This document shows, piece after piece, positions 37,221-49,289 of a stretch of 64,000 bases of DNA. Position 1 is the stretch's first letter, and the number at the start of each line of letters is the position of its first letter. Below the pieces are notes generated by a model. The model saw only the letters and a list, made by a program, of their open reading frames with translations, was not told where the DNA came from and did not search any database. The stretch is from positions 15,642,001-15,706,000 of the forward strand of contig CM073550.1 of assembly GCA_037074615.1 (NCBI GenBank), read 5' to 3'. Source of the DNA: Leucaena leucocephala. Taxonomy: Eukaryota; Streptophyta; Magnoliopsida; Fabales; Fabaceae. The translations under genes were made by a program, and so were the position numbers.

Positions 37221-37753
37221 TCTTTATTTATACTTATCGTCCATGGGTTTAACTAACAAATGGGTAAGACATGAGACTATTTAGAGTATATTCGATTCTG
37301 AGGGAGTACCACTTTATTATAGTTCCAGTCGTAGCGTTTGTGGAGATATTATAACTCCTGGATGTCTAGGTTTATATTTGAGAGTAATAGACAATTTACC
37401 CTATTTAATATTAGTATTATATAGAAGGAAAGAAGACTTTATCTTATCCTTAAATCGTATAAAAATTTAACTTTTTTTTTAAATTATATCAAATAAAATA
37501 TACCTTTATCTAAAAATACAAGAAGAAGACTGTAGCAACAACGTGGGTTTTCTTTATCCAAAGAAAAATCACTCATGATTTGACACAATAAAGTTTGAAT
37601 GTGACATTATTTAGGCTAGGAATCTCACACGTGAACAGAAGCTTCTACTAAATTTGATTGTATTGATAAACTACTAAACTTTGATAATAACTTTGAAAAA
37701 ATTACTAAATTCTCATAGTGACATATTATATTCACGCTGTTGAATTAATTAAT
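37221..37753. other. Spacer before the copia element
   Basis: AT-rich sequence with no recognisable gene or repeat. Confidence 0.3.
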
Positions 37754-37916
37754 TGTAAATATTACAATATTAATATTATAAGTCAGGGATGATGGGGTGT
37801 GTGTATTATTTATAAGCTATAAATATGTGGTGTATAGATTATAAATATGTGGTGTATAGATTATGATCAATTCAATTTTGAATAATATATTTTTATTTTA
37901 CATTCTACTGTTAGCA
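37754..37916 (+). repeat. 5' LTR of the 37.7-46.7 kb copia element
   Basis: Starts TGTAAATATTACAATATT and ends ACTGTTAGCA. Matches the 3' copy through ATTAATATTATAAGTCAGGG, TATGATCAATTCAA and TTTGAATAATATATTTT. A 22-bp tandem duplication (37819-37840, 37841-37862) is present only in this copy. Confidence 0.85.
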
Positions 37917-37931
37917 TGGAATTAGAGCAGG
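37917..37931 (+). promoter_or_regulatory. Primer-binding site
   Basis: TGGAATTAGAGCAGG directly follows the 5' LTR. It matches 13 of 15 bases of TGGTATCAGAGCAGG, the common plant copia site complementary to the 3' end of initiator Met tRNA. Confidence 0.75.
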
Positions 37932-40900
37932 ATATTTTTGGGCTATAACTATTAAAGCCTATTTCTTAACTATAGGTCTTGGTCTTTCGTCCATCAACAT
38001 TGGTCCTTCCGGATGGAGTACCCTCATTTTCTTGTTTTCACAATTTTGGGCATCACAACCACCAAACCCATCGTTGTCGCCATCGTCGCTTCCTTGAAGG
38101 AGCTAAAATCAAACCAACCAACAGTGGTATGCACGTTCAATCACGATAAGTCACTAGTCTAAGGATTCCTTAGGTGAGGAACATTGTGATTTCACCATTT
38201 CACATATTAAGACTCTGTTGAGTTTCGTTGATTCAGAAGTATAGGGTGTAAGAAGTCCTCTTCGATAAACATAGAGAGAGGAAAGGTTCTCCTCCGCATG
38301 ATTTGTTGTTGTTTGCACATAATGCCCTTCTTTATGGAACGATGATGTTGTCATCGCTGTCTTGAAAGGTTTTTGTTCAAACTTTGCACAATTTGTTGCT
38401 ATTTGCACATAACAGAATGGTGTTGTCGTCATCGTTATCTTGAAAGGTTCTTGTTCAAATTTCTCCCTTATTTTTCTCTAATATTGGATTTTCATTATTT
38501 TCTGGCTTCTGTCTGTATCCATGGGAAAATAAGATCATTCTACCTCATCTTATGTCATTATTTTTCCTATATGTTATACTTGTACCCATCCGATACCCAA
38601 ATCGCAGCTCTCGTTCCCTAACTCCTTCGCAGTTTAGACAACTATGAAATTTGGAGCCGGACGATGAGGTTGGCTCTCCATGGGAAAAACAAAATGGGTT
38701 TTATAGATGGGATTTATACTCGTGAGACCTAAGAACCTACACTTTACGGCATATGGGATTGATACAACTCCATTGTTCTTTCATGGCTCATCAACTCAAT
38801 TGAAAGGCATGTTGCAACTGGTCTTATGTTTTCTACCAATGCTAAGAGGGTATAAGATGATTTGAAGGAAAGGTTTCATAAGACATATAGAACTCGAATA
38901 TTTTCTCTGCACAAGTCTATAGCATTGTAGACTCAATGTACTACAAATGTGGCGATGTATTTTACACGATTGAGGGATCTCTAGGATGAATATGATTGTC
39001 TTGTTCCTCAGTCATCATGTCAATGCTTTTCCACCCAAGAATACTTTAGAGCCCTACAGCAGCAAAGGCTCCTTCAATTTCTTCTCAATCTCAATGACGT
39101 CTCTGATAATGCAAGGACGCAAATTCTTATACAAACACCTCTACCAGCCCTTAATCAGGCAATTTCCCTCATATCTCAAGATGAGTCACAGAGAGAGCTT
39201 TCCTCTATTTCACCTAATAATCCTATCAAAGGTTCAGCTATGGTTGCCAGAGGGGTACACTCAGGAAGGGGCGAGGTCATAAGAGGAATTAAGATGAATG
39301 CTCTTATTACCACTGAAAGGGTTATGGGAGGGAAACTTACTACCATTTGATCAATTTTTCACCTTCCTTTAAAGGCAAGCCAGTTCCTGATGCTTCTGTT
39401 AATCAAGTGATTCCACAAAAGGTTCACAATACTGCTCCCTTACAGACTGAACACTCGTCTATAGCTCCTATTCATGAACATGGCTCCCTCTCCTAGTCGC
39501 AGTACAACCAGATTCTTCACCTATTAAGGAAGAAATTTGAAGATACTATGGTTGAGGCAGTGATTTACTATGTTGATGAATAGGCTTCAGGTATTACTAA
39601 TACTACACCTAATTCTTTCTTTGAAATAGATTGGATAATTGACTCAGGAGCAACCTACCATATTGCCAGAGTATAACTATGTTTAACAGTGTGCATAGGT
39701 ATTTAGGCCCTCCTAGGAGAATTACAATGCCAAATGATGAGACTATGATATTAACACACACTGGCACATTACACCTTGGAGATGGAATTACTCTAAATAA
39801 TGTCTATTTTGCTCTTGGGTACTACTTTAATTTGATCTCTGTCTCACGCCTAACTTTGACATGTCTTGCATGATATCTTTCCATTCTGAATATTACATTT
39901 TGCAAGAAACCTTAAGTGAGAAGGAAAAAGTGATTGGTAAGAAGTACTCTGGACTGTATGTGATAAATAGAAATATGAGGACAAATACTATAATGAATAT
40001 TGAACAACATGAGGCCATTTCTTTTCCCCAGGATACTTGGCATAGAAGGCTAGGTCATACACCCATAGAGAAGTTAAAGCACCTATATACCATTAGGACT
40101 GAAGTTCCTATCATTCATCATAATGAATGTGATATTTGTGCTCGTTCTAAGCAAAATCGGTTACCCTTTACTTCTAGTTCCTCAAAGAATAGTCGATTCT
40201 TTGAGTTAATTCATGCAGATGTATGGGGGCCATATAAAACACCTACTTATAAGGGGTATCGCTATTTTCTTACTATTATTGATGCTTTCTCTGATGTACA
40301 TGCATCTTCTTAATGATCAATAAAAGACAAGTTACTTTCTATCTAAAGAATTTCTTTGAATTTGTCTCGACTCAATTTTCTATTGTGATTAAATGAATGT
40401 GTAGTGATAATGGACTTGAATTTATAAATCATGATTTGTGGACATACTTAAAAATGAGAAAGGAGTTGTTCACAAGACAACCTGTCCATATATTTCCCAA
40501 AAGAATGGGGTTCTCGAGCAAAAGCATATGCACCTTTTGGATGTTCCAAGGAGCATATTCTTTCAATTTAGAGTTCCCCTCAAATTTTGGGGTGAATATA
40601 GTACCACTGCCACTTATCTTATTAATAGAACTCCCTCCCGTACTCTAGGTTATAAAGCTCCATATGAACTTTTGTATGACTATCAACCTGATTTGTCTAT
40701 GCTTAGAACATTTGGGTGTCTTGCATATGCTACTAATCTACACTCTCATGATAAATTTAGGCCGCAGTCTGATCCTTGCATGTGGTTTTTATTGAAAGTA
40801 AGTATCATTTTCTTAACTTTACACGCATCAGTCAAGGGGAGAAACTAATGGTGATATGATTGGTCCATTTAGTCCTGACTCATTTAATGCCGAAAAGTGT

Positions 40901-42918
40901 TTAAATCCAACCAATATAGAGCATAATCCTCCAAGAAGAGGGGATGCTCATGAATGTTATAATGAGACAAATCATCCAAGTGTTAGTAGAATTGTGTGTG
41001 CAAAGAAGCCTCCTGCGTGGATGCAAGATTATTACTGCACAGTACAGTTTTCACTACTTTCAAATCATGTTTTATTTGGATACACATCCATAATAGATAA
41101 CACTGAGCATCTTGCCACAGGTAAAAGAAAGGTAAGGTACCCCTTAGAGTCACATATATGTTATTTTAATATTTCTTCTAATTATAAAGTCTTTTTGTCA
41201 AAAATTAATATTGTTGTCGAGCATCGTAGCTTTGAAGAAGCTGCTCAAGACACAAGATGGGTTGATGCAATGCAGAAAGATATAAAGGCATTGTAAGAAA
41301 ATGGTATATGGAAGATAGTTGACATACCTCAAGGCAAAATACCAATTGAGTGTTCGTGGGTATACAAGGTAAAGTATGATTCTAGTGGGAATATAGACAT
41401 GTTTAAGGCCAAATTAGTGGTTAAGGGGTATAGTCAACAAGAGGAATATATTGCTTTGAGATTTTTTCACCTGTGATTAAAATGGTTACCATTAAGATTG
41501 TGTTTTCCATTGTCAAAAGAAATAATTGGTCCATTTTCCAAATGGATATGTATAATGCATTTCTTCAAGGTGACTTGGAGGAGGAAGTATATATACACAT
41601 CCCTCAGGGTTTTGGAAACTTGTCAGGAAACAAAGTCTGCAAGTTGACAAAATCCTTATATGGTCTCAAGCAAGCCTTACGACAATGAAATATTAAGCTT
41701 ACTACTGAATTGCTAGAAGGAGATTTTAAACATAGTAAATATGATTATTTATTGTTTGTTAGGAATGATGATTTTGAGATTACTTTGGTTATAGTCTATG
41801 TAGATGATATGATTGTAACATGGAACATATTTGATAAAAGTAATCAAGTAAAACAGTTTCTGCACAGCAAGTTTATGATAAATGATCTAGGAGAGCTTAT
41901 GTACTTTTTAGGAATTAAGGTGGCAATATCAAGTAAAGGTATCATACTTAATCAAAGAAAAAATGCACTTGACATTATTGCTGATATGGGTTTGAGTGTT
42001 GCTAAGCTTCTCGTAGTTCAAATGGAAAAGAATATAAGGTTGAGGGTGAATTCCATGAAAGAAGCTGATGATCCATTACTGCCCCATCCTGCTGTATATA
42101 GGAGACTGATAGGGAGATTATCTTATTTGACCATGACTTGCCTTGATTTGTGTTTTGTGGTGCAGGGACTCAACCATTTCATTAATGCACCAAGAAAATC
42201 TTATTACAATATAGTTGTAAGAGTTGTGAGATGCCTCAAGAATTAATCAGGCCTTAGAATACTACTAGCAACAGGACAATATTCTAAGTTGGAGTGCTTT
42301 GTAGATTCATATTAGGGGGCATGTCTGGATACCCGTAGGTCAGTAACCGGCTTTGTGGTTAAGCTCTTGGGATCATAGATATCCTGTAAACCAAAGAAGC
42401 AGTCAACATTTTCTAAGTCATCGGTAGAGACTGAATATAAAGCACTTAATCAAGTAGTGTCTGAGGAGGTATATACTATTAGGATGATAAATGACATAGG
42501 GGTACTTGATTTGAAACCTGTATAGGTCTTTTGTTAGCCAATCAGCAATTTATATTGCGATAAACCTAGTTTTTCATGAGTATACTAAACATATAGAAGT
42601 TGATTGTCATTTTGTACAAGAAAAACTGTAGGAAGGAATAATCAACTTTAAATATTTTAGGAGCAAAGATCAACAAGCATATATTATGACTAAGGCTCAA
42701 GGGAAGGAGGATAATAATAGGATTTTGTCTAAGTTAAAGACTATAGATATATATAGTCACAAATTTAAAGAGGAGAGTTAAAAATATTGTAATATTAATA
42801 TTATAAGTCAGGGTTGTGATGTTAGGGTGTATGTGTTACGTATGGGCTATAAATATGTAGTGTATAGACTATGATCAATTCAACTTTTGAATAATATATT
42901 TTCATTTAACATTCCTAT

Positions 42919-45900
42919 TAGAGCAGATACCATTTTAGAAGAAAATAGGGCGGGCTCGGGTTGGATAAAACCATCCTGCCCCGCATTAGCCCGACATAAT
43001 AAATGGGCCAGCCCGTTTAGTAACGGGCTGCACAGCTCGCCCCGCATCAGCCCGACATAATAAACGGGCTAGCCTATTTTTTTTTTAATTTAACGTATTT
43101 TTTTTTATTAAAATCGAAGGCGAAACGTCTCTCAGACTCTCACTCTCTCGACTCTCACTCTCAGACTCACTCTCACTCTCTTAGCACAGGAAGTCAGGAA
43201 GCAGAGGAGAGGAGACTCGTGTGCCCTAGCTCGCCGCTCGCATCTCGCCTATCGCCACTGGTCGCTCGCTTCTCGCCGCTCGTGGCTTCAGGTTCATTGC
43301 TTCACTGCTTCAATCTTCTATATTTCTTCCATATTCACTTCTTATCTATCACAGTCACTCACTCACTAATGGCTTTCACCAGTCCAGTCGTCGCTGAGTC
43401 ACCGTGTCTCTCAGTTTGTCTCTTAGTCTGTCACTTACAGCTTCATTGCTTAACTTAACTCACGGCCTGTCTCTCGATCGCTCCAACCTCACACTCATCT
43501 TTCAGTAGTGCAGTCATCGCCGTCTCATCGCTAGTCCCAGTCCCCGCGTTGTTGCCTCAGCTGCTGAATCGACTCCGCGAAGGTTTGAAATTACATATGC
43601 TCTCTATATTTCTATTTTCTTTTTGGTCAATTTGATGTTTGAACTACTTGATGCAATGATGCTTTGTTTGGAATATTGGACATTTGGATGCTTTGTATTA
43701 TGAATGCCTGGACGCTGGAGTTACAGGCACAGGGGAAGATTTCCCTGCTCAGTTACAAGGAACTGAGGCTGGAGTTACAGGCTTACAGGATGGAATTTTA
43801 TTTTTCTTTGGTTCCTTTCGTGTTCTTTTCTTTTTAATTGGTTAGTCTTGTTGCTTCTCAGTTCTCATGTATCGATATTTGCTGCTCAAGTGCTATGTTT
43901 TCTGCTTTGTATCGACATTTTCTGCTTGGATTGATTTGTTTATAGTAATGCTTGTTTCCATGTTTAGCATAGCAGACTTATATCAAATTTGCAAGTTCTA
44001 TGCATACAGGAATTAACAAATAACAAGTTATTTATTTGTAGTAAGTAGATAATTAATGGGTAAAATTGAAATATAAACATGAATATAAATTTGTAATAAC
44101 CATATAATTAATTAAGCACAAATAATTAATATATTAGATGTATATATTAGAACTCATACCTTTTAAGTTCTTGTGAATTAATGTTACAGATTGAAGTTAA
44201 GATGGACTCGAGTAATATTGAGGAGCATAAAAGAAAGAGTGCTAATGATGCAACTAGTATGGAAGTGGAAAACCAATCAGGACAAGCTGAACCCTCTGTT
44301 TCTGTTGAAGGCAATGTAAATAAAAAAGCAAAGAGAAATACCTCTGATGCTTGGAACTACTTTACTAAAATAGGTAAAGTAGATGGAAAAGAAAAGACTG
44401 AATGTAAAGGGTGTAAAAAATCATATATTGTTAGAGGTAAGGATTATGGGACTTCACATCTTCGACGTCATATAAATATTTGTGCAGCAATCCCTAAATA
44501 TAAAGATGTGGGTGCCATGATGTTAGACTATGTGGGAAATGTTAGAGTTAGAAAACTTGATAAGAACAAAGTTCGGGATTTGCTAGCTTATTGTATCATC
44601 AGACATGATGTTCCATATTCTTTTGTTGAGTGAGAGGCAGTTAGAGATTTGTGTTCATATTTAAATTCTGACTATAGGCCAATTACTAGAAAAACTGTTA
44701 CGGTTGATGTTATGAATTTCTATCTTAAAGCAAAAGAGAATTTAAAAAATCAGTTAGCGAGGAGTCTTGGTAGAGTATGTTTAACTGCAGATTGTTGAAC
44801 TTCTTTGGCTACTAAAGGATATCTTTGTTTGACTGCACACTTTATTGATGAGAAATGGAATCTCAATAGCAAGATACTAGCATTTGCTAGGATGAAGCCT
44901 CCATGCTCTGGTATTGAATTGTCAAATAAAGCACATGATATCATTACAGACTGGGGCATTGAAGGAAAAATATTTTCTATTACATTGGATAATGCTTCAG
45001 CAAATGACAATATGCAAAATTTGCTGAGAGATAGATTGAATTTATGTAATGGTTTAACATGTAATGAAGAGTTCTTCCATGTGAGATGTTGTGCCCATAT
45101 CTTAAATCTTATAGTGCAGGAAGGGTTGACAGTAGCGAGTTCTGCTGTGCAAAAGATTAGGAGCAGTATTACATACATGAAACACTCAGATTCGAGGTTG
45201 ACAAACTTTAAGAAGTGTGTTCAACAGGTTGGAGGAATTGATAGTTCAATGGGGTTGAGATTAGATGTCCCTACTAGATGGAATTCGACACATTCAATGC
45301 TCCAAAGTGCAATCAAATATCGTCGTGCTTTTATAAACTTATCTTTACATGATAGCAATTATAGACATTGCCCATCACCTGAAGAGTGGACTAGAGCAGA
45401 AGTGATGTGCGCATTCTTGAAGCCATTTGCAGTGATTACAAATCTAATTTATGTGTCATCTTATCCGACTGCTAACATGTATTTCATGCAAATCTCCAAA
45501 ATTGAAACATTACTAAAACAACATGTGGAAAGTGATGATCTTTTGATCCAAGATATGGCTGAGAGGATGCTTCACAAGTTTGATAAATACTGGGGTGATT
45601 ATAGTGTCATTCTTGCATTAGCAAATATTCTTGACCCACGGATGAAATTTGATGTTGTAAAGTTTTCTTATGTAAAACTTGATCCTATAAATTATGAAGA
45701 GAAGATTGAACACATTAGGAGAAAGTTATACTATGTGTTCAATGAATATAAAAGCTTAGGATCATCTTCATCATCTTCAGTTCCTTTTGTCAGAGGCGAA
45801 TCAAGCTCTAATGTCAATATGACACCAACAATGTCTTTCCCACAAAGTGGTGTTGAGTCCTCTACATATGATGAAAACAACTATTTAGATGCTTTTGAAG

Positions 45901-46727
45901 TAAGTTTGAGATATTTATTTATTCTTGGTTCTTAATTTATATAATTATCATGTTATCGATGTTAACATTTAATTTATATGATGCAGGATTTTTTTGAAGC
46001 GAAGAATAAAGATACCGAGGCGTTTGAAAAGTCTGAACTAGACCTTTATTTAGAAGAAGCAACACTTGATCCTAGATTATCTGTCAAATTTAATTTGTTA
46101 AGTTACTGGATGACTAATGCTGCTCGATTTCCTTATCTTTCAAAGATGGCATGTGACATACTATCTATTCCAATCACTACCGTTGCAAGTGAATTTGCTT
46201 TTAGTATTGGTTCACGAGTTCTTACAAAGTACCAGAGTTGTCTTCTTCCAGAGAATGTTGAAGCTATTATTTGACTCGCAATTGGATGCTGGGTTATTCA
46301 TAGGGTGACAATTTAATTACATATTTTTTATTTATATATTAACTCTTTTTTAAAATGTTGTGTCATGTGTTATGTGGCAGATGAGACAAAGGAAGAGGAA
46401 TCTGCTTATTGTAGTGCTGATGATACTGTTACAGTTTCAGATATTGGTTCAAATAATACTCCAAATATTGTGAAGTAGCAAAGACGGTTATTGTTCTATT
46501 TGTCTTGATACTTGAATGATTTTGTGATGAATTAATATTATGTTATTAATACTAATTTATATTGTTATAGATTATTGTAATTGTAGTATTTAATTATAAT
46601 TTTTTTTAATAAATGCCAGCTCGCCACCTTAAAGGGGTGGGCTCGGGCTGGCTATGCGGGCCGCAAGGCCCGCGGGCTGCGACGGGCTGGCCCGCAACCC
46701 GCGGGCTGGCCTGTATTACTAGTGCTA
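42919..46727 (+). mobile_element. hAT-superfamily DNA transposon
   Basis: A 3.8-kb element flanked by an 8-bp target-site duplication ATTCCTAT (42911-42918 and 46728-46735), the length made by hAT transposases. The ends TAGAGCAGATACC and (reverse of the right end) TAGCACTAGTAATAC are weak inverted repeats. GC-rich subterminal sequence lies at both ends: a direct repeat of CCCGCAT-AGCCCGACATAATAAA at 42978 and 43039 on the left, and GGGCTGG/CCCGC runs at 46630-46710 on the right. It contains a BED-finger hAT transposase gene on the + strand. Confidence 0.93.
44202..46478 (+). pseudogene. hAT transposase (BED zinc finger, RICESLEEPER-like) with nonsense codons
   Basis: Cut-and-paste transposase. 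Start taken at Met 44202, just after an acceptor (TTACAG at 44186-44191). A BED zinc finger follows (WNYFTKIGKVDG, C-x2-C, then HLRRHINIC). Downstream are the RNase H-like catalytic region with TLDNASANDN and CCAHILNLIVQ, the hAT helical insert, and the C-terminal dimerisation region (LDLYLEEA, FPYLSKMACDILSIPITTVASE). Exons 44202-45899, 45987 to about 46305 and 46381-46478 keep phase. Three in-frame TGA stops (44631-44633, 44796-44798, 46272-46274) interrupt it; no frameshift was seen. The second lies where family members have Trp in DCWTS, so TGG-to-TGA is likely. Not functional as it stands, but structurally well preserved. Confidence 0.9.
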
Positions 46728-46742
46728 ATTCCTATGTTATCA

Positions 46743-47062
46743 CACACTGTTTCAATAAAAGGTCCAATATTTCATTATTCAATATTCACCATGCAATTCA
46801 CATTCTATCATCCACCGTGATATTATCATGTGATCAAATTTTCTCTCTATTTTTGTTAGAATATTTCATTAAGGATATGATATAACTTATTTCTATAAAT
46901 TTCTAAGAAGGATTTTTTATAATTATAATTTAATTATAGAAAACCTAAAATTGCGAGTAATAATATTTAAAAGCTACTTAGATTTAATGTTGCCTAAAAT
47001 TAAAAATCGCAAAATGTCCGAGAATCCATCTCGACATCTCCCGGGGAAGGGCTTGACTATTA
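46743..47062. other. Spacer between copia element and MITE
   Basis: Sequence flanking the right end of the copia element; AT-rich, no gene recognised. The TTA at 47060-47062 is the left target site of the MITE that follows. Confidence 0.35.
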
Positions 47063-47530
47063 GGCTATGTTTGGCTCAATAGAGGGGAGGGGAGGGGAGG
47101 GATTTTAATAGAGGGAAAGGGAAGGAAGGGAAAGTGATGAATTTTATTATTACCTTGTTTGGATTAACATTAAAGAAGGGGAGGGGAAGGATTTTCATAT
47201 TACTTTGTTTGATTTAAGAAGGAAAGTGGGAGAAAATATTTTTATATAAATAAATTTACCTTATATTATTTTATAAAATATTTTAATAAAATATAATATA
47301 GGGATAACATTAACATATTAAAAAAATTATAGATATATTAATATTATAAAATAATAATATCATACTTTCCCTCCAAATTCTGGAGGAGAGATAAAGTTGG
47401 GGAGAGGAGGGAAAATTTTAAAAAATTTTCCATCCCCTCCTAAATATTTTAGTGAGCCAAATAAGGGGAAATGAGTAAAATCCCTCCCCTTCTCTCCCCC
47501 TCCTTCTAAACCCATCATACCAAACGAAGC
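47063..47530. mobile_element. PIF/Harbinger-type MITE
   Basis: A 468-bp stretch with inverted ends GGCTATGTTTGG (left) and CCAAACGAAGC (right, reverse GCTTCGTTTGG), flanked by TTA on both sides (47060-47062 and 47531-47533). A TTA target site and a G-rich terminal repeat with GTTTGG fit Tourist/Harbinger MITEs. The left arm is rich in GGGGAGGGGAGGGG and the right arm in the complementary CCCTCCCCTTC. Non-coding. It lies about 300 bases upstream of the probable transcription start of the fatty acid hydroxylase gene. Confidence 0.75.
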
Positions 47531-47533
47531 TTA

Positions 47534-49289
47534 GGAAGGGGAAGGAATTGCATGTTCGTCTGTAATGTCATGACCAATCACATGTCGCCACGTCATCCCA
47601 CATGCTCCTGTATAACGAAAGCGCCAGCCTGTTCACAGTTACAATACAACTCCAGATTCCCTTCCAACGAACGGTCCAGATTTCCTCCTTCCGTTATTAT
47701 TACCCCTTTCTTCTCTATCTATCAATCATATGCTCTTACCCCCTCGGAATACCGGAGGCGCTCCACTGCGCTGCGCCTGTCACTCTGTTCGTTCTTCTCC
47801 CTCTCACAGATTTCAATCCTTTCCTTTCCTTTTCTGCTCGGTTAGTTTCTTATTTGCATTTTCTTTTTCCTCAATTCTATCGCTTGTGATTTGTAGATCT
47901 GTGGTTGTTTTTTGTTTGAGCGTTTTCTTCCATCCCGAAAACGGTGGGGTTCTTTGGAGTTTTTCGGTTCAGATGTGTGCTTTGAGTGCAGCGGGAATCT
48001 CCTTATGGACTGCATTGGAGATTCCCTGCCTGTGTTCGTTTTCAAGCACAGAGCTTATAGACTCGTGTCTGAAAAAGAGAAGAATAGTTCAAAATTTTCA
48101 TTTCAGCTTGCCGCTTAATTTGAAATGTTATTAAGTTTAACAGGGGCACTGTCGATTTACTTGTCAAGTTGAGGGAGAATTTCTATTTTTGTAGTTAAAA
48201 AATATGTAGATTTTAGGAATCGGGATGTTTTTAGCTGCAATGCATGGTTCTGCGCTGAGCTTGGTGTGATTTTCCTTCTATATTTGAGTTTAAACATGAG
48301 GCGAACAAATCTGGTTCTACTTGAATGCCCCTGTAATTAAAGTTATTTTCCTTTTCTTTTCCGTTGTTTGTTTTTTCGGCCACGCATGTGAAATAATTCA
48401 TTCTCTTTTCATTGATGTTAATTATTGATGTTAAAGGGCTCAATATTTTTATTTAGATGAAAAGGACCCTGTGCTCTGTGGCAGTGGGGTAAATTGAGAG
48501 GAAATCCGTTGTATGGGACAACTAGAGTGGGTCCCATATGTTGTATATAGTCTAAAGATGAGCTGCATTAACATGAATATTACAATTTGTTAACTTTTTT
48601 TTATTTTATTTTATATTTAGATTAGATTATGATAGGGACTGTTTCCCTAGAAATGAGACGCACCGTAACTTTTATCAACCAGTATGAATCCTGCAACAAT
48701 TATTAGACAAATCTCAGGATTTAAGTTGTGGCATGAAGCGATCAGTATATGCGTGACCCCACTTTTAGCAGACGAGAAAACTGATGGGTCGTCAAATGAC
48801 TTATTATCAAAAACCCTTTTATCTTTTGGCTATATCATTAATCCAAATGGAATGTTAATGTCGCTGAATTTTCAAGTTTCTTAAGAATTCACTAGTACTT
48901 TTCTCATATTCTAAAGTACACTTGAAATATTGATGCTGATTACTTTTCACAGGTTCTCTTTGTTTTCTTTGGGGTAGAAACACTTCTTGTATTTCTAATT
49001 GTATTGCTGTTCTTTAAGCCAGTAATACCTGACAAATTATGTAATTTTGTAATTCTGTTTGCACCCATGTGTCCCATATTACCTTGAATTTGAGACAATA
49101 TCTTGAGAAAATTTCACTATGTTTAAATTCACAGCCATCTGAAGGAGAAAACAATCAATATTGGCGACAGTTTCGTTATCAATATAATGAATAATAATTT
49201 CTTGTTATGTTATTGATACACTTTTATTATCCAATATAATGAATATCTTTCTAATATATTTATTCTAATGTTGGTTATCCAGTCCCAAG
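47534..49289 (+). other. Probable promoter, 5' UTR and leader intron of FAH gene
   Basis: A CT-rich stretch at 47680-47840 looks like an untranslated first exon; GGTTAGTTTCTTATTTG near 47838 could be its donor. An acceptor TTATCCAG ends at about 49282, seven bases before the start codon. The leader intron would then be about 1.44 kb. Open frames inside it, such as 47730-48134, show no family resemblance. Confidence 0.45.

Larger units (their letters stand above)
37754..46742 (+). mobile_element. Ty1/copia retrotransposon, degenerate, with nested hAT
   Basis: Order on the + strand: 5' LTR (37754-37916), primer-binding site (37917-37931), gag-like frame (about 38630-39290), protease with I-D-S-G-A-T (near 39640), integrase zinc-binding and core (about 40030-40760, with WHRRLGH, C-x2-C, HADVWGPYKT), reverse transcriptase (about 41220-42000, with FQMDMYNAFLQGDLEEEVY and YVDDM), RNase H remnant (to about 42770), then the 3' LTR, which is split by a hAT transposon at 42919-46727. 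Integrase before reverse transcriptase is the copia order. Several stops and frameshifts make it non-functional. The five bases on either side (TTAAT and CACAC) do not match. It shares protein sequence with the 55.2-61.5 kb element but has different LTRs. Confidence 0.9.
42777..46742 (+). repeat. 3' LTR interrupted by a hAT transposon
   Basis: The LTR runs from about 42777 (GTTAAAAATATTGTAATATT, after a GAGGAGAG purine tract) to 42918 and resumes after the hAT at 46736-46742 (GTTATCA). Rejoined at one copy of the duplicated ATTCCTAT, the end reads ACATTCCTATGTTATCA, matching the 5' LTR end ACATTCTACTGTTAGCA. Confidence 0.85.

Noticed and set aside
42915..42935. Apparent second primer-binding site (ATTAGAGCAG) after the copia 3' LTR, suggesting tandem elements
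   Set aside because: The 8-bp duplication shows that TAGAGCAG is the left end of the hAT transposon; the match is chance.
43219..43458. Open frame MCPSSPLASRLSPL as a gene
   Set aside because: It is low-complexity CTC-rich sequence in the 5' part of the hAT element, probably untranslated leader.
47552..48134. Overlapping open frames of 95-134 codons upstream of FAH
   Set aside because: Composition is Ser/Phe/Leu-rich, typical of translated CT-rich leader sequence; no domain recognised.
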